Below are positions 43,114 to 54,426 of a stretch of DNA of 64,000 nt, in pieces. The position numbers and the translations under genes are program-made. Source of the stretch: Heloderma charlesbogerti (Eukaryota > Chordata > Lepidosauria > Squamata > Helodermatidae); contig JANEZZ010001872.1 in the NCBI GenBank assembly GCA_026122225.1, positions 1-64,000 on the forward strand, written 5' to 3'. Each line of letters opens with the position of its first letter. Position 1 is the first letter of the stretch. The notes under the pieces were generated by a model. The model was not told the DNA's origin. It did no database searches and saw nothing but the letters and a program-made list of their open reading frames with translations.

Positions 43114-44861
43114 ACAAAGGCTTTGGCGTAGTCAATGAAGCAGAAATAGACGTTTTTCTGGAATTCTCTTGCTTTCTCCATGATCCAGCGAATGTTGGCG
43201 ATTTGATCTCTAGTTCCTCTGCCTCTTCGAAACCCAGCTTGTACTTCCGGTAGTTCTCGGTTCCCATACTGCTGAAGCCTAGCTTGTAGTATTTTGAGCA
43301 TCACCTTGCTGGCATGTGAAATGAACGCAATTGTACGGTAGTTTGAGCACTCTTTGGCATTGCCCTTCTTTGGAATTGGAATGTAAACTGACCTTTTCCA
43401 GTCTTGTGGCCATTGTTGAGTGTTCCAAATTTGTTGGCATATTGAGTGCAGCACTTTAACAGCATCATCTTTTAGGATTTCAAATAGCTCAGCTGGAAGA
43501 CTGTCATCTCCGCTAGCTTTGTTGTTAGGAATGCTTCCTAAGGCCCACTTGACTTCACTCTCTAGGATGTGTGGCTCAAGTTCAGTGACCGCACTCTCAT
43601 GGCTATCAGGGACATTCAGATCTTTCCTGTATAGTTCTTCTGTGTATTCTTTCCACCTCTTCTTAATCTCATCTGCTTCTGTTAGGTCCCTGCCTTCTTG
43701 GTCCTTTATCATGCCCATCTTTGCACAAAATGTTCCCTTGAGATCTCCGATTTTCTTGAAGAGATCTCTAGTCTTTCCCATTCTGTTGTTTTCCTCGATT
43801 TCTTTGCATTGTTCATTTAAAAAGGCCTTCTTGTCTCTCCTTACTATTCTCTGGAACTCTGCATTCAGTTGGGTATATCTTCCCCTTTCTCCCTTGCTTT
43901 TCGCTTCCCTTCTTTCCTCAGCTACTTGTAAAGCCTCATCAGACAGCCACTTGGCTTTCTTGCATTTCTTTTTCTTTGGGATGGATTGAGTTGCTGCCTC
44001 CTGAACAATGTTATGGACCTCCGTCCATAGTTCCTCAGGCACTCTGTCTATCAGGTCTAATCCCTTAAATCTATTCCTCACCTCCACTGTATATTCATAA
44101 GGGATATGATTTAGGTCATACCTGAATGGTTTAGTAGTTTTCCCTACGTTCTTCAATTTAAGCCAAAATTTTGCGATAAGAAGCTCATGATCTGAGCCAC
44201 AGTCAGCTCCAGGTCTTGTTTTTACTGACTGTATAGAGCTTCTCCATCTTTGGCTACAAAGAAGTACATAATCAATCTGATTTCGATATTGACCATCTGG
44301 TGATGTCCATGTGTAGAGTCGCCTCTTGTGCTGTTGGAAAAGAGTGTTTGCTATGATCAGTGTGTTCTCTTGGCAAAACTCTATTAGCCTTTGTCCTGCT
44401 TCATTTTGTACACCAAGGCCATGCTTGCCTGTTATCCCAGTGATTTCTTGACTTCCTACTTTAGCATTCCAATCCCCTATGATGAAGAGGACATCTTTTT
44501 TTGGTGTTAGTTCTAGAAGGTGTCGTAGGTCTTCATAGAACCGATCAACCTCAGCTTCTTCGGCCTCAGTGGTTGGGGCATAGACTTGAATTACTGTGAT
44601 GTTGAATGGTTTGCCTTGGATTCGTACTGAGATCATTCTATCATTTTTGAGATTGTATCCCAGTACTGCTTTTCCCACCCTTTTGTTGACTATGAGTGCT
44701 ACTCCATTTCTTCCAAGGGATTGTTGCCCACAGTAGTAGATATAATGGTCACCTGAATTAAATTCACCCATGCCTGTCCATTTTAGTTCGCTGATTCCCA
44801 AGATGTCGATGTTCAATCTTGCCATCTCATGTTTGACCACCTCCAGCTTACCTTGATTCAT
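43044..44861 (-). pseudogene. BovB ORF fragment: endonuclease and N-terminal RT
   Basis: A 605-codon frame beginning MNQGKLEVVKHEMARLNIDI, the start of the apurinic-like endonuclease. It contains GDWNAKVG and SDHELL (the catalytic Asp/His region), the KKKKCKKAKWL linker and RT motifs up to FIDYAKAF, where a 4-bp deletion shifts frame. Upstream, the codon equivalent to CGA in the 58 kb copy is TGA, separating the N-terminal extension. It would act as nickase and primer generator for retrotransposition; this copy is dead. Confidence 0.88.
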
Positions 44862-45284
44862 TGGTCTTACATTCCAGGTTCCTAAACAATATTGTTCTTT
44901 ACAGCATCAGACTTTCTTTTCACCACCAGACACATCCACAGCTGAGTGTCCTTTCAGCTTTGGCCCAGCCGCTTCACTCTTTCTGGCACTCATTGGAAAT
45001 TCCCTCTGCTCTCCCCCATAGTATATTGGACACCTTCTGACCTGAGGGGCTCATCTTCCGGCGTCATCTCTTTTAGCCTTGTGATACGTTCCATGGGGTT
45101 TTCTTGGCAAGAATACTGGAGTGGGTTGCCATTTCCTTCTCCAGTGGACCACATTTTGTCAGAACTCTCCACCATGACCTGTCCATCTTGGGTGGCCCTG
45201 CATGGCATAGCTTATGGCTTCACTGAGTTATGCAAGCCCCTTCGCCACAACAAGGCAGTGATCTATGAAGGGAGTACTTCATTT

Positions 45285-46751
45285 AGTTCCTGCCAAATGG
45301 GTCCATTAGTGTCCTGAATTATAATAAAATGTGTCACATATGTGCCTTGGGGAAATTGGTCACATATCCTATTGCTACCACCAAATGGAGAAAAATTGTT
45401 GACTGGGTTTCTTAAATCCTGCCACTTGGACACCAATCATTGTATTTCTATCCAAGAGGTAGGCAAACTTTTTGTGTCCATGGGCAAATTGGACAATTTG
45501 AGAAAGTGTATCCCAGGCACCACCAAAAATTGCCAGAGAGCTGTAAAATGTTGGAAGCACCTCCGGATTCTCATTTTTCTCCCCCCCCCCACGCCCTGCC
45601 ACCATTTCTGCATGGGATTTTAGTCCTCACCTCTTTGCTGGCCATCCTTAGAATGGGATATTTTGATGCAATACATGATTACCTTCCCTCTACACTCTTC
45701 CACACTGATTTTACTACCACCAGTTGAAATTGTAAACATTTCACACTTTATCTCCTGTGTTCTTTTCAGAATACTAGGCAGCCTTAAGTAAGACAGATAG
45801 TCTGTTTTCAGTGTTGTGGCATGGATTTGTTTGTGAATAATGAGCAGCAGAGAGAGTATGATTAATAATTTTATAGAAAAAGAGCAGAAGCTGGAAGGTG
45901 GGGGGGTGATGTATGGACCATTTATTAATGAAGTACATTCAGTGCTGCCTGCAGAAAAGAAAGGAATAAGAAAAGGATTCATGTGAAAAATTCAAGGTGG
46001 CACAGAAAGAAGAAAAAGCAGCACAGGACAAAAGGAAGCTGACAAATTGTAACATAAGGAGAGGCAGAGCAAACAGAATGAGCAATCCATGCAGTCAAAA
46101 AGAAAAAAAGCCTTTGCAGAACATTAAGGATCTCTGAACAATTTCCTAAAGAAAGATATGTCCAGGAATGAAAGGAGCAATCAGTGTAGAGGCTTTTTGA
46201 TTAAATACTAAAGGTCTAGAGAGTCGTCTATGATGACTCATGTAAGGGTCTTAATAATTTTATTTTATGTTTTAAAAAAGAAGGTAGTGAAATTGTAGAA
46301 CATAACCCACAGCAAATCCACAAAAAATATAGATAGCATAAGACTGAGTATATGCATACCATTTTAAGTATGGAAATGAAATCTGTGATCTCAGTGTTGC
46401 ATGAGAATCTTCAGTAAAAAACAGAAAGGTCACTACACTTTTATAGAAGAGAAAAGAGGGGTGAAGCCTGCAGAAGAAACCTGCCAAGCAATCATTTCAA
46501 AATACAACTGTACAGTTGTTCTTTGTTGATGTCTTCCTCCAAGATATTGTTGCTTGGGAAAAGGAAAATCTTTCACAACTTAGAGCAGGAGAGGTGTGCT
46601 GAGACTTTGCTGTGTATAATGCTGTTTCAGAGACATGTAAGCTATGTATAGATGTTATCCAAAGGTACAATAAACATATATGGGGGGTGTCATGGTGTCA
46701 GGCTCCACCTACAATGTATATGCCTTTGGGGTACTATCTGAAAAGACCTCT
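45285..46751. other. Unique sequence
   Basis: No gene or clear repeat seen. Confidence 0.4.
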
Positions 46752-46958
46752 GGGTTGAATCCAGATTTTAGCTAGATCAACTACACTGGTAGAAATGGAC
46801 TTTTTCACTCCTCCTTCCTGCCCCTCCAGCCCCCTGAAAATGCTACACGAAAAAGCCAAGAGATCCTATTGAATAGGCTGGTCTGTGGTGTGGGGAGAAA
46901 GGGGATTCCACAATCTGAACCCTTCCTCTTGCAAAAGGCAGATCCTGGATCCAACTCC
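46752..46958. mobile_element. GGGTTGAATCCA-family MITE, copy 3
   Basis: The left end GGGTTGAATCCAGATTTTAG and the right end GATCCTGGATCCAACTCC are imperfect inverted repeats matching copy 2 at 26113-26413. 207 bp. No clear TSD. Confidence 0.5.
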
Positions 46959-47859
46959 TTTGCCTGTACTACAGAACATGCATAGAGGGCTCTTTTTCAC
47001 ATGTTCAGGGTTCTTGAATGCAGCGAGAAGAGCCCTTCACACGTATATTTGTACATGTGGAGGCATTTTCAGACAGAATGAGGAGGCAGAGCCTGCCACC
47101 ACCCACATGCGCTCATTGTATGTGCAGCTAATATCTGGACAGAGTTTTGATTTGGGCAGAACCTACGACATCGCTGAACATGAGTGACACAACTCTCACC
47201 CATGCTTGACCCATTTTAAAAATTAGCACCATTGATAAGCTTCAAAATGGGAACTCATACATGAACTAAAACTGAGCAGCCTCTGTGATGGGGTCAATGG
47301 GATTCTGGGGTGGGGGTGGATAAAAGGGAAGGAGAATGAGAGAAAATCTGAGGCAAAAAGTTAGAAGGATCAGATAACTGGAAGATATTCTCCTATTTGG
47401 TATCAACACTTACGAAGGATATTTGGAAGCCCTTGTAGAAGAGAAAGAAGGGATTTCAGGGACTTTAATTGTGGGTGAGACTTTGAGACCTTGGTGGGAA
47501 GCTCTTTTGTAGCTAGAAGCCAATGTGGTAGCTGGATGAGCATTTCCTGGTGATGTAACCCACACTTAATAAAGTACATTGTTGATGGCATGGCCATATC
47601 AAGGTTGGTCTTCTGCAACAGATGATGGTGGATAAGCTTCCAGACCCCTTGAAGGATCAGGACCACAGTCCAGGACTGTGCCTGGACTCAGATTTGTTTC
47701 TGGATGATGCCAGCACCTCAAATAGCAGCAGTGATGACCAGGAGTGCTTCTGCTGTGCTTAGACTGGTGCAGTAGCTGTGCCTGTTCCTGTAGATCTAGC
47801 CACTGCTACATATGTCTTAGCAGCTCTACATGATGGGGGTGCTCTTGAAAAGCATTTGT
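46959..47859. other. Unique sequence
   Basis: No gene. The 100-codon plus frame ending at 47187 has no recognisable domain. Confidence 0.35.
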
Positions 47860-48345
47860 AAAATTCAGCTGGCACAGAATGTGGAAGCAAGGGTTTTAAC
47901 TGGAGATGATACTGTGTTTGGAGCACAATTCAATTACCTTTGAAGCCGCGAACAGTTTATGATTAGGATATTTCCTGCTGATTCATGATCCTGCCTGGAC
48001 ACTGAGGTCATTCTCCTTGTCTTTCCACCAGCCGAATCGTGGTTGGTGGAGCTGCAGGACAAGACCCTCTTTGCCCTATTAGCCCTGGTTACTGGGTGGT
48101 CCAAAAGTGTCAAATAGTGTTATATATAATAACATTCCAAGCTCCTTAATTCTTTGCTTTGAGACACTCACATGGGGCTCCTGCTTGATATTGTTCTGTA
48201 GGGCTTTTGGCCTAACAGATCATTCCCCTCCTTAGGATACTGACAGAGTACTGAACTGACAGGCTTCTTTTGGTGCTATTTAAAAATTGTATTGTCATAA
48301 GCTGAACTGAATGTTCAGGATATAAACTTTTTAATTAATAAATAC
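47860..48345 (+). mobile_element. Old L2-like remnant
   Basis: A frame around 47867-47937 reads IQLAQNVEARVLTG, resembling the L2 QKLQLVQNAAARLL block. Later phrases correspond loosely to the C-terminal segment. Heavily decayed. Confidence 0.45.
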
Positions 48346-48484
48346 AGAAAGGCATAGCCCACCCTTAACTCCTGGTAGTCAGAGGTATACTGCCTTTGAA
48401 TCTGGAGGTTCTATATAATGACTAGTAACTATTAATAGACCTATTCTCCAAATATGGGGGAGGCGGAATCCATTTTAAATAGCC

Positions 48485-48486
48485 AT

Positions 48487-48529
<43 letters not shown>

Positions 48530-48530
48530 T
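48485..48530 (+). repeat. (TTTA)n microsatellite
   Basis: About eleven units of TTTA. In minus orientation it is the (TAAA)n tail expected for the L2-like element that follows. Confidence 0.95.
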
Positions 48531-48823
48531 ACTCAAATGTATATACTGCTTTCTACAGAGGTATCAAAGCAGTGAACGTAAAATGTAACGTCATCAAAAA
48601 CAACAATAAAATATAACAATAAAACAACAGAATAAAAGAGTTAATCAGCACTAAAACCACACACTCTACTGCATGCTACAGACCATAGCTGGTTGGGTCA
48701 CACTTTGGGGAAAGCCTGTGTGAAGAGATGGGTCTTGAGAAGATGTCTAAACATCAAAACTCTGGGGACCTGTCTAATGACTGTTGGTAAAGTGTTCCAA
48801 AGGATTGTGCTGCAGCAGTAAAT

Positions 48824-50097
48824 TGTTCAGTCGTTCAGTCATGTCCGGCTCTTCGTGACCCCATGGACCATAGCACGCCAGGCCTTCCTGTCCTGTGCTC
48901 TCTCCCAGAGTGTGCTCAAGTTCATATTCATTGCATCGGTGATGCTATCTAGCCATCTCATCCTCTGCCGTCCCCTTCCCCTTTTGCCTTCAGTCTTTCC
49001 CAGCATCAGGGTCTTTTCCAGGGACTTTTCTCTTCGCATTAGGTGGCCAAAATATTTGAGCTTCAGCTTCAGTATCTGTCCTTCCAATGAGCACTCAGGG
49101 TTGATTTCCTTTAGGATTGACTGATTTGACCTCCTTGCAGTCCAGGGGATTCGTAGGAGTCTTCTCCAGCACCACAGTTCGAAAGCATCAATTCTTCGGT
49201 GCTCAGCCTTCCTTATAGTCCAGCTCTCACAGCCATACATTACTACTGGGAAAACCATAGCTTTGATTAGACGGACCTTTGTCGGCAAGGTGATGTCTCT
49301 GCTTCTTACTATGCTGTCTAGGTTTGCCATAGCTTTCCTCCCAAGGAGCAAGCGTCTTTTAATTTCATGGCTACAGTCACCGTCTGCGGTGATCTTGGAG
49401 CCCAAGAAAGTAAAATCTGTCACTGCTTCCATTTCTTCCCCTTCTATATGCCAGGAAGTGATGGGGACAGATGCCATGATCTTAGTTTTTTTAATGTTGA
49501 GTTTCAAACCAGCTTTTGCACTCTCCTCTTTCACCCTCAACAAGAGGCTCTTTAGATCCTCTTTGCTTTCTGCCATTAGGGTGGTATGGTCTGCATATTG
49601 GAGGTTGTTGATAATTCTCCCAGCAATCTTAATTCCGACCTGTGATTCATCCAACCCGGCATTTCTCATGATGTACTCTGCATATAAGTTAAATATGCAG
49701 GGTGACAATATGCAGCCTTGTCGTACTCCTTTCCCAATTTTGAACCACTCGGTTGTTCCATGTCTGGTTCTTACTGTTGCTTCTTGACCCTCGTACAGGT
49801 TTCTCAGGAGACAGGTAAGGTGGTCTGGTACTCCCATCTCTTTAAGAATTTGCCACAGTTTGTTGTGATCCACACCATCAAAGGCTTTAGCGTAGTCAAT
49901 GAAGCAGAAATAGACGTTTTTCTGGAATTATCTTGCTTTCTCCATGATCCAGCGAATGTTGACAATTTGATCTCTAGTTCCTCTGCCTCTTTGAAACCCA
50001 GCTTGTACTTGCGGTAATTCTCGGTTCGCGTACTGCTGAAGCCTAGCTTGTAGGATTTTGAGCATCACCTTGCTGGCATGTGAAATGAGCACAATTG
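48824..50097 (-). mobile_element. BovB LINE, 5'-truncated
   Basis: 1274 bp of the 3' end of BovB, flanked by the perfect 13-bp duplication TGCAGCAGTAAAT (48811-48823 and 50098-50110). This is a typical target-primed insertion truncated during reverse transcription. Confidence 0.93.
48839..49873 (-). pseudogene. BovB RT C-terminal fragment
   Basis: A 344-codon open frame from MDHNKLWQILKEMG to VTKSRT, near the normal C-terminus. It includes GKGVRQGCILSPCIFN, the palm and the C-terminal ELWCWRRLLRIPWTARRSNQ block. The catalytic motif reads YADH instead of YADD, which would abolish metal binding. The endonuclease and fingers are missing. Confidence 0.88.
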
Positions 50098-51310
50098 TGC
50101 AGCAGTAAATGCTCTACTGCAAATGCTCCTGAGGCAAATCTCAAGAGCATATGGCATCCTCAGCAGTACTCCCTTTGAAATTCACAGAGATTGGGCAGGG
50201 ATAAAAGGGGTGAGGCGATCCCTAAGGTAACCTGGTCCCAAGTTGGTCAGAGCTTTATATGTTAACAGCAACACCTTGAACTTGGCCCAGTAAGTTATTG
50301 GCAGCCAGTGCAGTTCTTTTTAGCAAGAGTGTAACTTGCTGCTGGAAAGAGGCCCCAGTTAGCGGCCCGGCCACTGCACTCTGCATGAGTTTCAGCTTCT
50401 GGACCAAGCCCAAAGGTAGCCCCACATAGAGCACATTCCAGTAATCCAAACTTGAGGTTACCAATGCCTGAACTACGGTGGCTAAGCTATCACAGTCCAG
50501 GAATGGCCATAGTTGGTGTACCATCCAAAGCCAGTAAAAAGCACTCCTAGCCACCATGACTATATGAGCCTCAAGTGACAAAGATGAATCCAGGAGTACC
50601 CCCCGAAGTATGCATCTGTTCCTTCAGGGGGAGTGCAACCCCATCCAGAACAGGCAACATGGACCTATTTCCTGGACTTGTGACCCACCCACCCACCAGG
50701 CTTCCATCTTGCCAGGATTCCAACTCAGCTTATTGGCCCTCATCCAGCCAACCACTGCATCCAAGCACTGGTCCAGAGCATTCATGGCCACACTTGATTC
50801 AGATGTTAGAGAGAAATAGGGCTAGGTGTCATCTGCATACTGATGACACCTTGCTCCAAATCCCCAGATGACTGCACCTAACAACTACATATAGATGTTG
50901 AATAGCATTGGGGATAAAATGGTGTCCTGCAGCACCCCACAGCACAAGTGACAGGGGGTCAAGATGCACTCCTGCAACACCATTCTCTGATACTGACCCC
51001 GTAGGTGGCAGCGCAGCCACTGAAGTCCACTGTCCTTAATATCCATCCCTCAAAACTGATCTAAGAGGATACCATGGTTGATGATATCAAAAGTCACAGT
51101 GAGTAAGAGGACTCCTTCTATTGATAAAGGTTATCCAACAGGGCAACCAAGACCTGAACCCATTTAAGCTAGTAACCAATGACACATGTTGTGGCAGTGA
51201 ATTCAGTTCCCCGATTACATGTTGTATGAAGAAGTTCTGTCTTTTGTTCGTGCTGAACAACATGGTGGTTGAACAACACGTAGGCAACCTATTTCATTGT
51301 GTGACTCTGA

Positions 51311-51876
51311 TAGGGATGTACGAAAGACCCACCTTCCATTCCAGAGGGGGTCCACAGTGGGGGGAGGCAATCCCCAGAATCCTTGCCGGCTGGCTCCACT
51401 CTGCGGCAATTCCGCGGAGCTGCCAGCCGGCTCCGTAGTGCCAGCGATACGAGCCGCCATTGCCGTACCGCTGGCTGAGTGACTCCAGATGCAAATAGCA
51501 TCCACTACACCATTTGCGGCTGTAAAGGTCTTAGATTAAGCTAAATGCAGCCATAAATGGCTGCATTTAGCTTAAACTAAGGGCTTTACGGCCACAAATG
51601 GTGTCTGCTACACCATTTGCAGCTGTGGTTATTCACGCGATAGGCTAACCTATTGCGTGAAAACCCGCAGACACCGGGTTTTGCATCCGGAGTCACTCAG
51701 CCTCAGCCAGCGGTATGGCAATGGTGGCCATATTGCTGGCGCTACGGAGCCGGCAGTGAGGAGGATCCGGCCAGAGAGAAGGAGGTAAGTGCTCCGTTCC
51801 TCCATGGACTCTGGAGGCTGGATTCTTTTGAATCCAGCCTCACTGGGGTCTGTGGAGGAATTCTCTGCCATCCCTA
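51311..51876. mobile_element. TAGGGATG element 10 (complete)
   Basis: 566 bp, TAGGGATGTA..CCATCCCTA, with a perfect 8-bp duplication GACTCTGA (51303-51310 and 51877-51884). The right end carries GAGGTAAGT (51782-51790, plus); the left counterpart is CCACCTTCC. The core has the AAATGGCTGCATTTAGC palindrome of elements 4 and 6 (about 51530-51610) plus a second palindrome (TTCACGCGATAGG.., about 51632-51661) related to the GATAGGCTACG type. Confidence 0.9.
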
Positions 51877-51884
51877 GACTCTGA

Positions 51885-52512
51885 GTCTTAGTATTATGAG
51901 AATGGAAGACATTTTCATTTTCTCCACACTATGCACAATTGAACCTTTGCCATGGCTCTCCGTTACTCTTCTGTTCTTTTCCTAAATGAAAAAGCCCAGC
52001 CCCAAATACATTCCGCCTATTGCTAGACCACGAACATTTCAGTATCTTCTGATATCAAAGATTAATATTCACTGAAAAAAGGCAAGTGAATGTCATGTTT
52101 CATCCAACAATGAAGGGAAGATAAAAAAGCAATTAACTTGAAGAGGAGGAGAATGTTTGTTGCATTTCCCTTGGGTCAGATCATCAGCCAGAAATAAAGC
52201 GCCCTGCTGACATAATGTTGTGCCAGCTGAGGATATGATCCCTATCTTCTGAAATTCATCTGAGCACACTGGTGTTAAACGTGGTCTCCAGATAGATCTC
52301 TTCCAACTTCAGTGAAACAATATGTGTTTTTTAACATGTGATAAAATATTTTCACTCTTCAGAAAAAATTATATTAACAAATTAATAATAATAGACTCAA
52401 CAGCTGCACTTCAACCCTAGGGTGGTAGCGAATGTTAATCGGTTTTGATTTTCTGGTCAAAGGTCATGCTTCCAGGTCACAGAGGGTGGAGAAATATTTC
52501 CTGAAAAGTCCT
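51885..52512. other. Unique AT-rich sequence
   Basis: No gene or repeat seen. Confidence 0.4.
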
Positions 52513-52515
52513 TTA

Positions 52516-52919
52516 GGGCATAACCCTATGCAGATAGGCGGCCACCTCCGAACTCGGAGGTGACTGTCTATCCAGTGCAGGGCAGGAGAAGCGCGGAGGG
52601 GAACTTTCCCTCCGCACTTCTCCTGCCCTGCATTTGTGGCTAAACAGCCAATTTCAGCTGTCTAGCAGCAGGAGGGCGGAGCAGGGGAGGAGGCTGCTGG
52701 ATGACACATTGGAAGTGTCATACCAGCATTTTCTCCCTCCCCACCCTGCAATGCCCTCCGGAAAACCCCATTTTGGCCACTCTGCATTCCTCTTGTGAGG
52801 AGCACGGGGCTGTTCCATGCTGCCTATGAGGCAGTGTGGAAGGGAGGAAGGTTGGTTCCCAGAAAACCAGATATCCTATGGCTGTCTAGCTGTTGACTAG
52901 CAGCCATAGGATTGCTCCC
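52516..52919. mobile_element. PIF/Harbinger-like MITE, copy 2
   Basis: 404 bp, GGGCATAACCCTATGC..GCCATAGGATTGCTCCC, flanked by TTA (52513-52515 and 52920-52922). It matches the reverse complement of 717-1150. Shared interior includes a CAGGGCAGGAGAAG / CTTCTCCTGCCCTG inverted repeat near the left end and GGTTCCCAGAAAACCAGATA near the right end. No transposase. Confidence 0.65.
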
Positions 52920-52975
52920 TTAAATTTACATATGTTCACCTTATTCAAAAGGTTTACTACCATTGTTCTTATACC

Positions 52976-53400
52976 TGATTTTATTTTATTTATTATTAAA
53001 TTTATTAATCGCCCATCTGGCTGGTCACCCAGCCACTCTGGGCAATGTACAACATACAATAAAAACAGTTTAAAGCAATAAAATTCTACAATAAAAACAT
53101 TTTCTAAAATACCCTAACCCACCCCAAATGCCTGCCTGAACAGCCACGTTTTTAATGCACGACGGAAGCTCATTAAAGACGGGGCATGGCGGAGTTCCCT
53201 AGGGAGGGAGTTCCACAGAGTGGGGGCCACCACAGAAAAGGCCCTCTCCCTCGTCCCCACCAGTCTAGCTGTCCTGGCTGATGGGACAGAGAGAAGGCCA
53301 TCCGAGGCTGATCTTGTTAAGCAGCCTATCTGGTGCTGCTGGAGGCGCTCCTTAAGATAGGCTGGGCCAGAACCATATAGGGTTTTAAAGGTCAAAACTG
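52976..53400 (-). mobile_element. L2 3' end
   Basis: 5'-truncated L2 encoding the C-terminal 93 codons in one frame (MTFKTLYGSGPAYLKERLQQ.. to ..WLFRQAFGVG, minus strand 53114-53395) plus the 3' tail. The intact frame and similarity to the 10074 copy indicate a young insertion. Confidence 0.9.
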
Positions 53401-54426
53401 ATGGAGCTTCACCAACCTGATTAGGGCTTCTTTCTCCTTTCTAGACTGATCCTAGCTGATCATGAATTATATACTGAATGTAAACCAATTAGGGATATTA
53501 TTATTATGCAGAATACAAGTATTATTAATAAGTAAATCAATAAATAATACAACAATACTACATAGTGCATTAGGTTGAGCTAACATTACTGAGGGTAAAC
53601 AAAGCTAATATGCAGAGAGAGCAAAGTTTCCTGGACTGGTCACCTACATCATCCTAACTAATCAGGGACCATGCACTGGGGCAAACAAATCAGGTCATTG
53701 CTTCCTGAACAGGTGAATACATTTATCCTCTTTTGCAGCAAACCCTGAAAAATCAGTTTTTAAAAATAACCTTTTGGCCCTTACAAAAATGGTTGTGAAA
53801 ATCTTTCCCTTCAGCTCAGCCCTAATAATAATTTGCAGATTTTTTAAAGATCGGGGGGTTATAAATATTTTGTTTCTGTTTTTTTAAAAAAACAAAAACA
53901 AGTTTTTTAAAATGCCAGAGACTGCAGTCTTTTCAGCAATAATAGGCTACTCTTAGTTATCAATACAAAATGATGAATTTAATCTTTAAAGCCCTGAATA
54001 CTCTTATTTACAAGGGTGCCTACCTCCTTGAAAGGGGTGCTTACTGCAGGACTGCCTACACCCATAGGAATCTGTAAACTTTCTGGATATTATCATCAGA
54101 TATTAGAATCCTGTTGGCTATACCTCAGCTCTGGAAGTCTCTGTTCTTACAGGTTCATCTATATTTCATAACCATTATGTACCAAGTAAAATTGTCTTGT
54201 TTTCTTGGGTGGATAGCTGGCTGGTCAGTGATCTGATAGCTTTGAAATGGCTCTTGACAAAACTGCTGCTGAAAAATGCTGCTGTTTATCTTCTTAAAAA
54301 CAGGCCATGCTTCCCTTCACTAGGAAAGAATATTCTAAACTGTAGGTGAGACTACCCCACGGAAGGAGAGAACCTTTATGATGCTGCCATGCTATCTAAT
54401 GCTTGCCATCAGTTCCATCTCAGCTT
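53401..54426. other. Mostly unique sequence
   Basis: AT-rich with no gene. 53970-54150 contains a decayed LIFKALNTLIYKGAYLL-like reading that may be an L2-family remnant, too weak to assign. Confidence 0.35.

Larger units (their letters stand above)
41627..45275 (-). mobile_element. Full-length BovB (RTE) LINE with nested CR1 and L2 insertions
   Basis: Both ends match the BovB at 58355-61571, and it is flanked by the 9-bp duplication ACTTCATTT (41618-41626 and 45276-45284). Subtracting the two insertions (313 and 117 bp) leaves about 3.22 kb, the same length as the plus-strand copy. So this is a complete element that later received a CR1 and an L2. Confidence 0.92.
48531..51110 (-). mobile_element. 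Old L2-like LINE split by BovB
   Basis: On the minus strand, 50098-51110 encodes eroded RT-to-C-terminal pieces. These include TSSLDYWNVLYVGLPLGLVQ at about 50404-50463, similar to SSRLDYCNALYVGLPLK of the L2 copies. 48531-48823 holds the 3' end with its TTTA tail. The BovB at 48824-50097 separates the parts. Many stops and frameshifts. It differs from the young L2 copies and is probably an older subfamily. Confidence 0.65.

Noticed and set aside
47403..47666. 87-codon minus-strand ORF as a host exon
   Set aside because: No recognisable domain and no splice-consistent neighbours.
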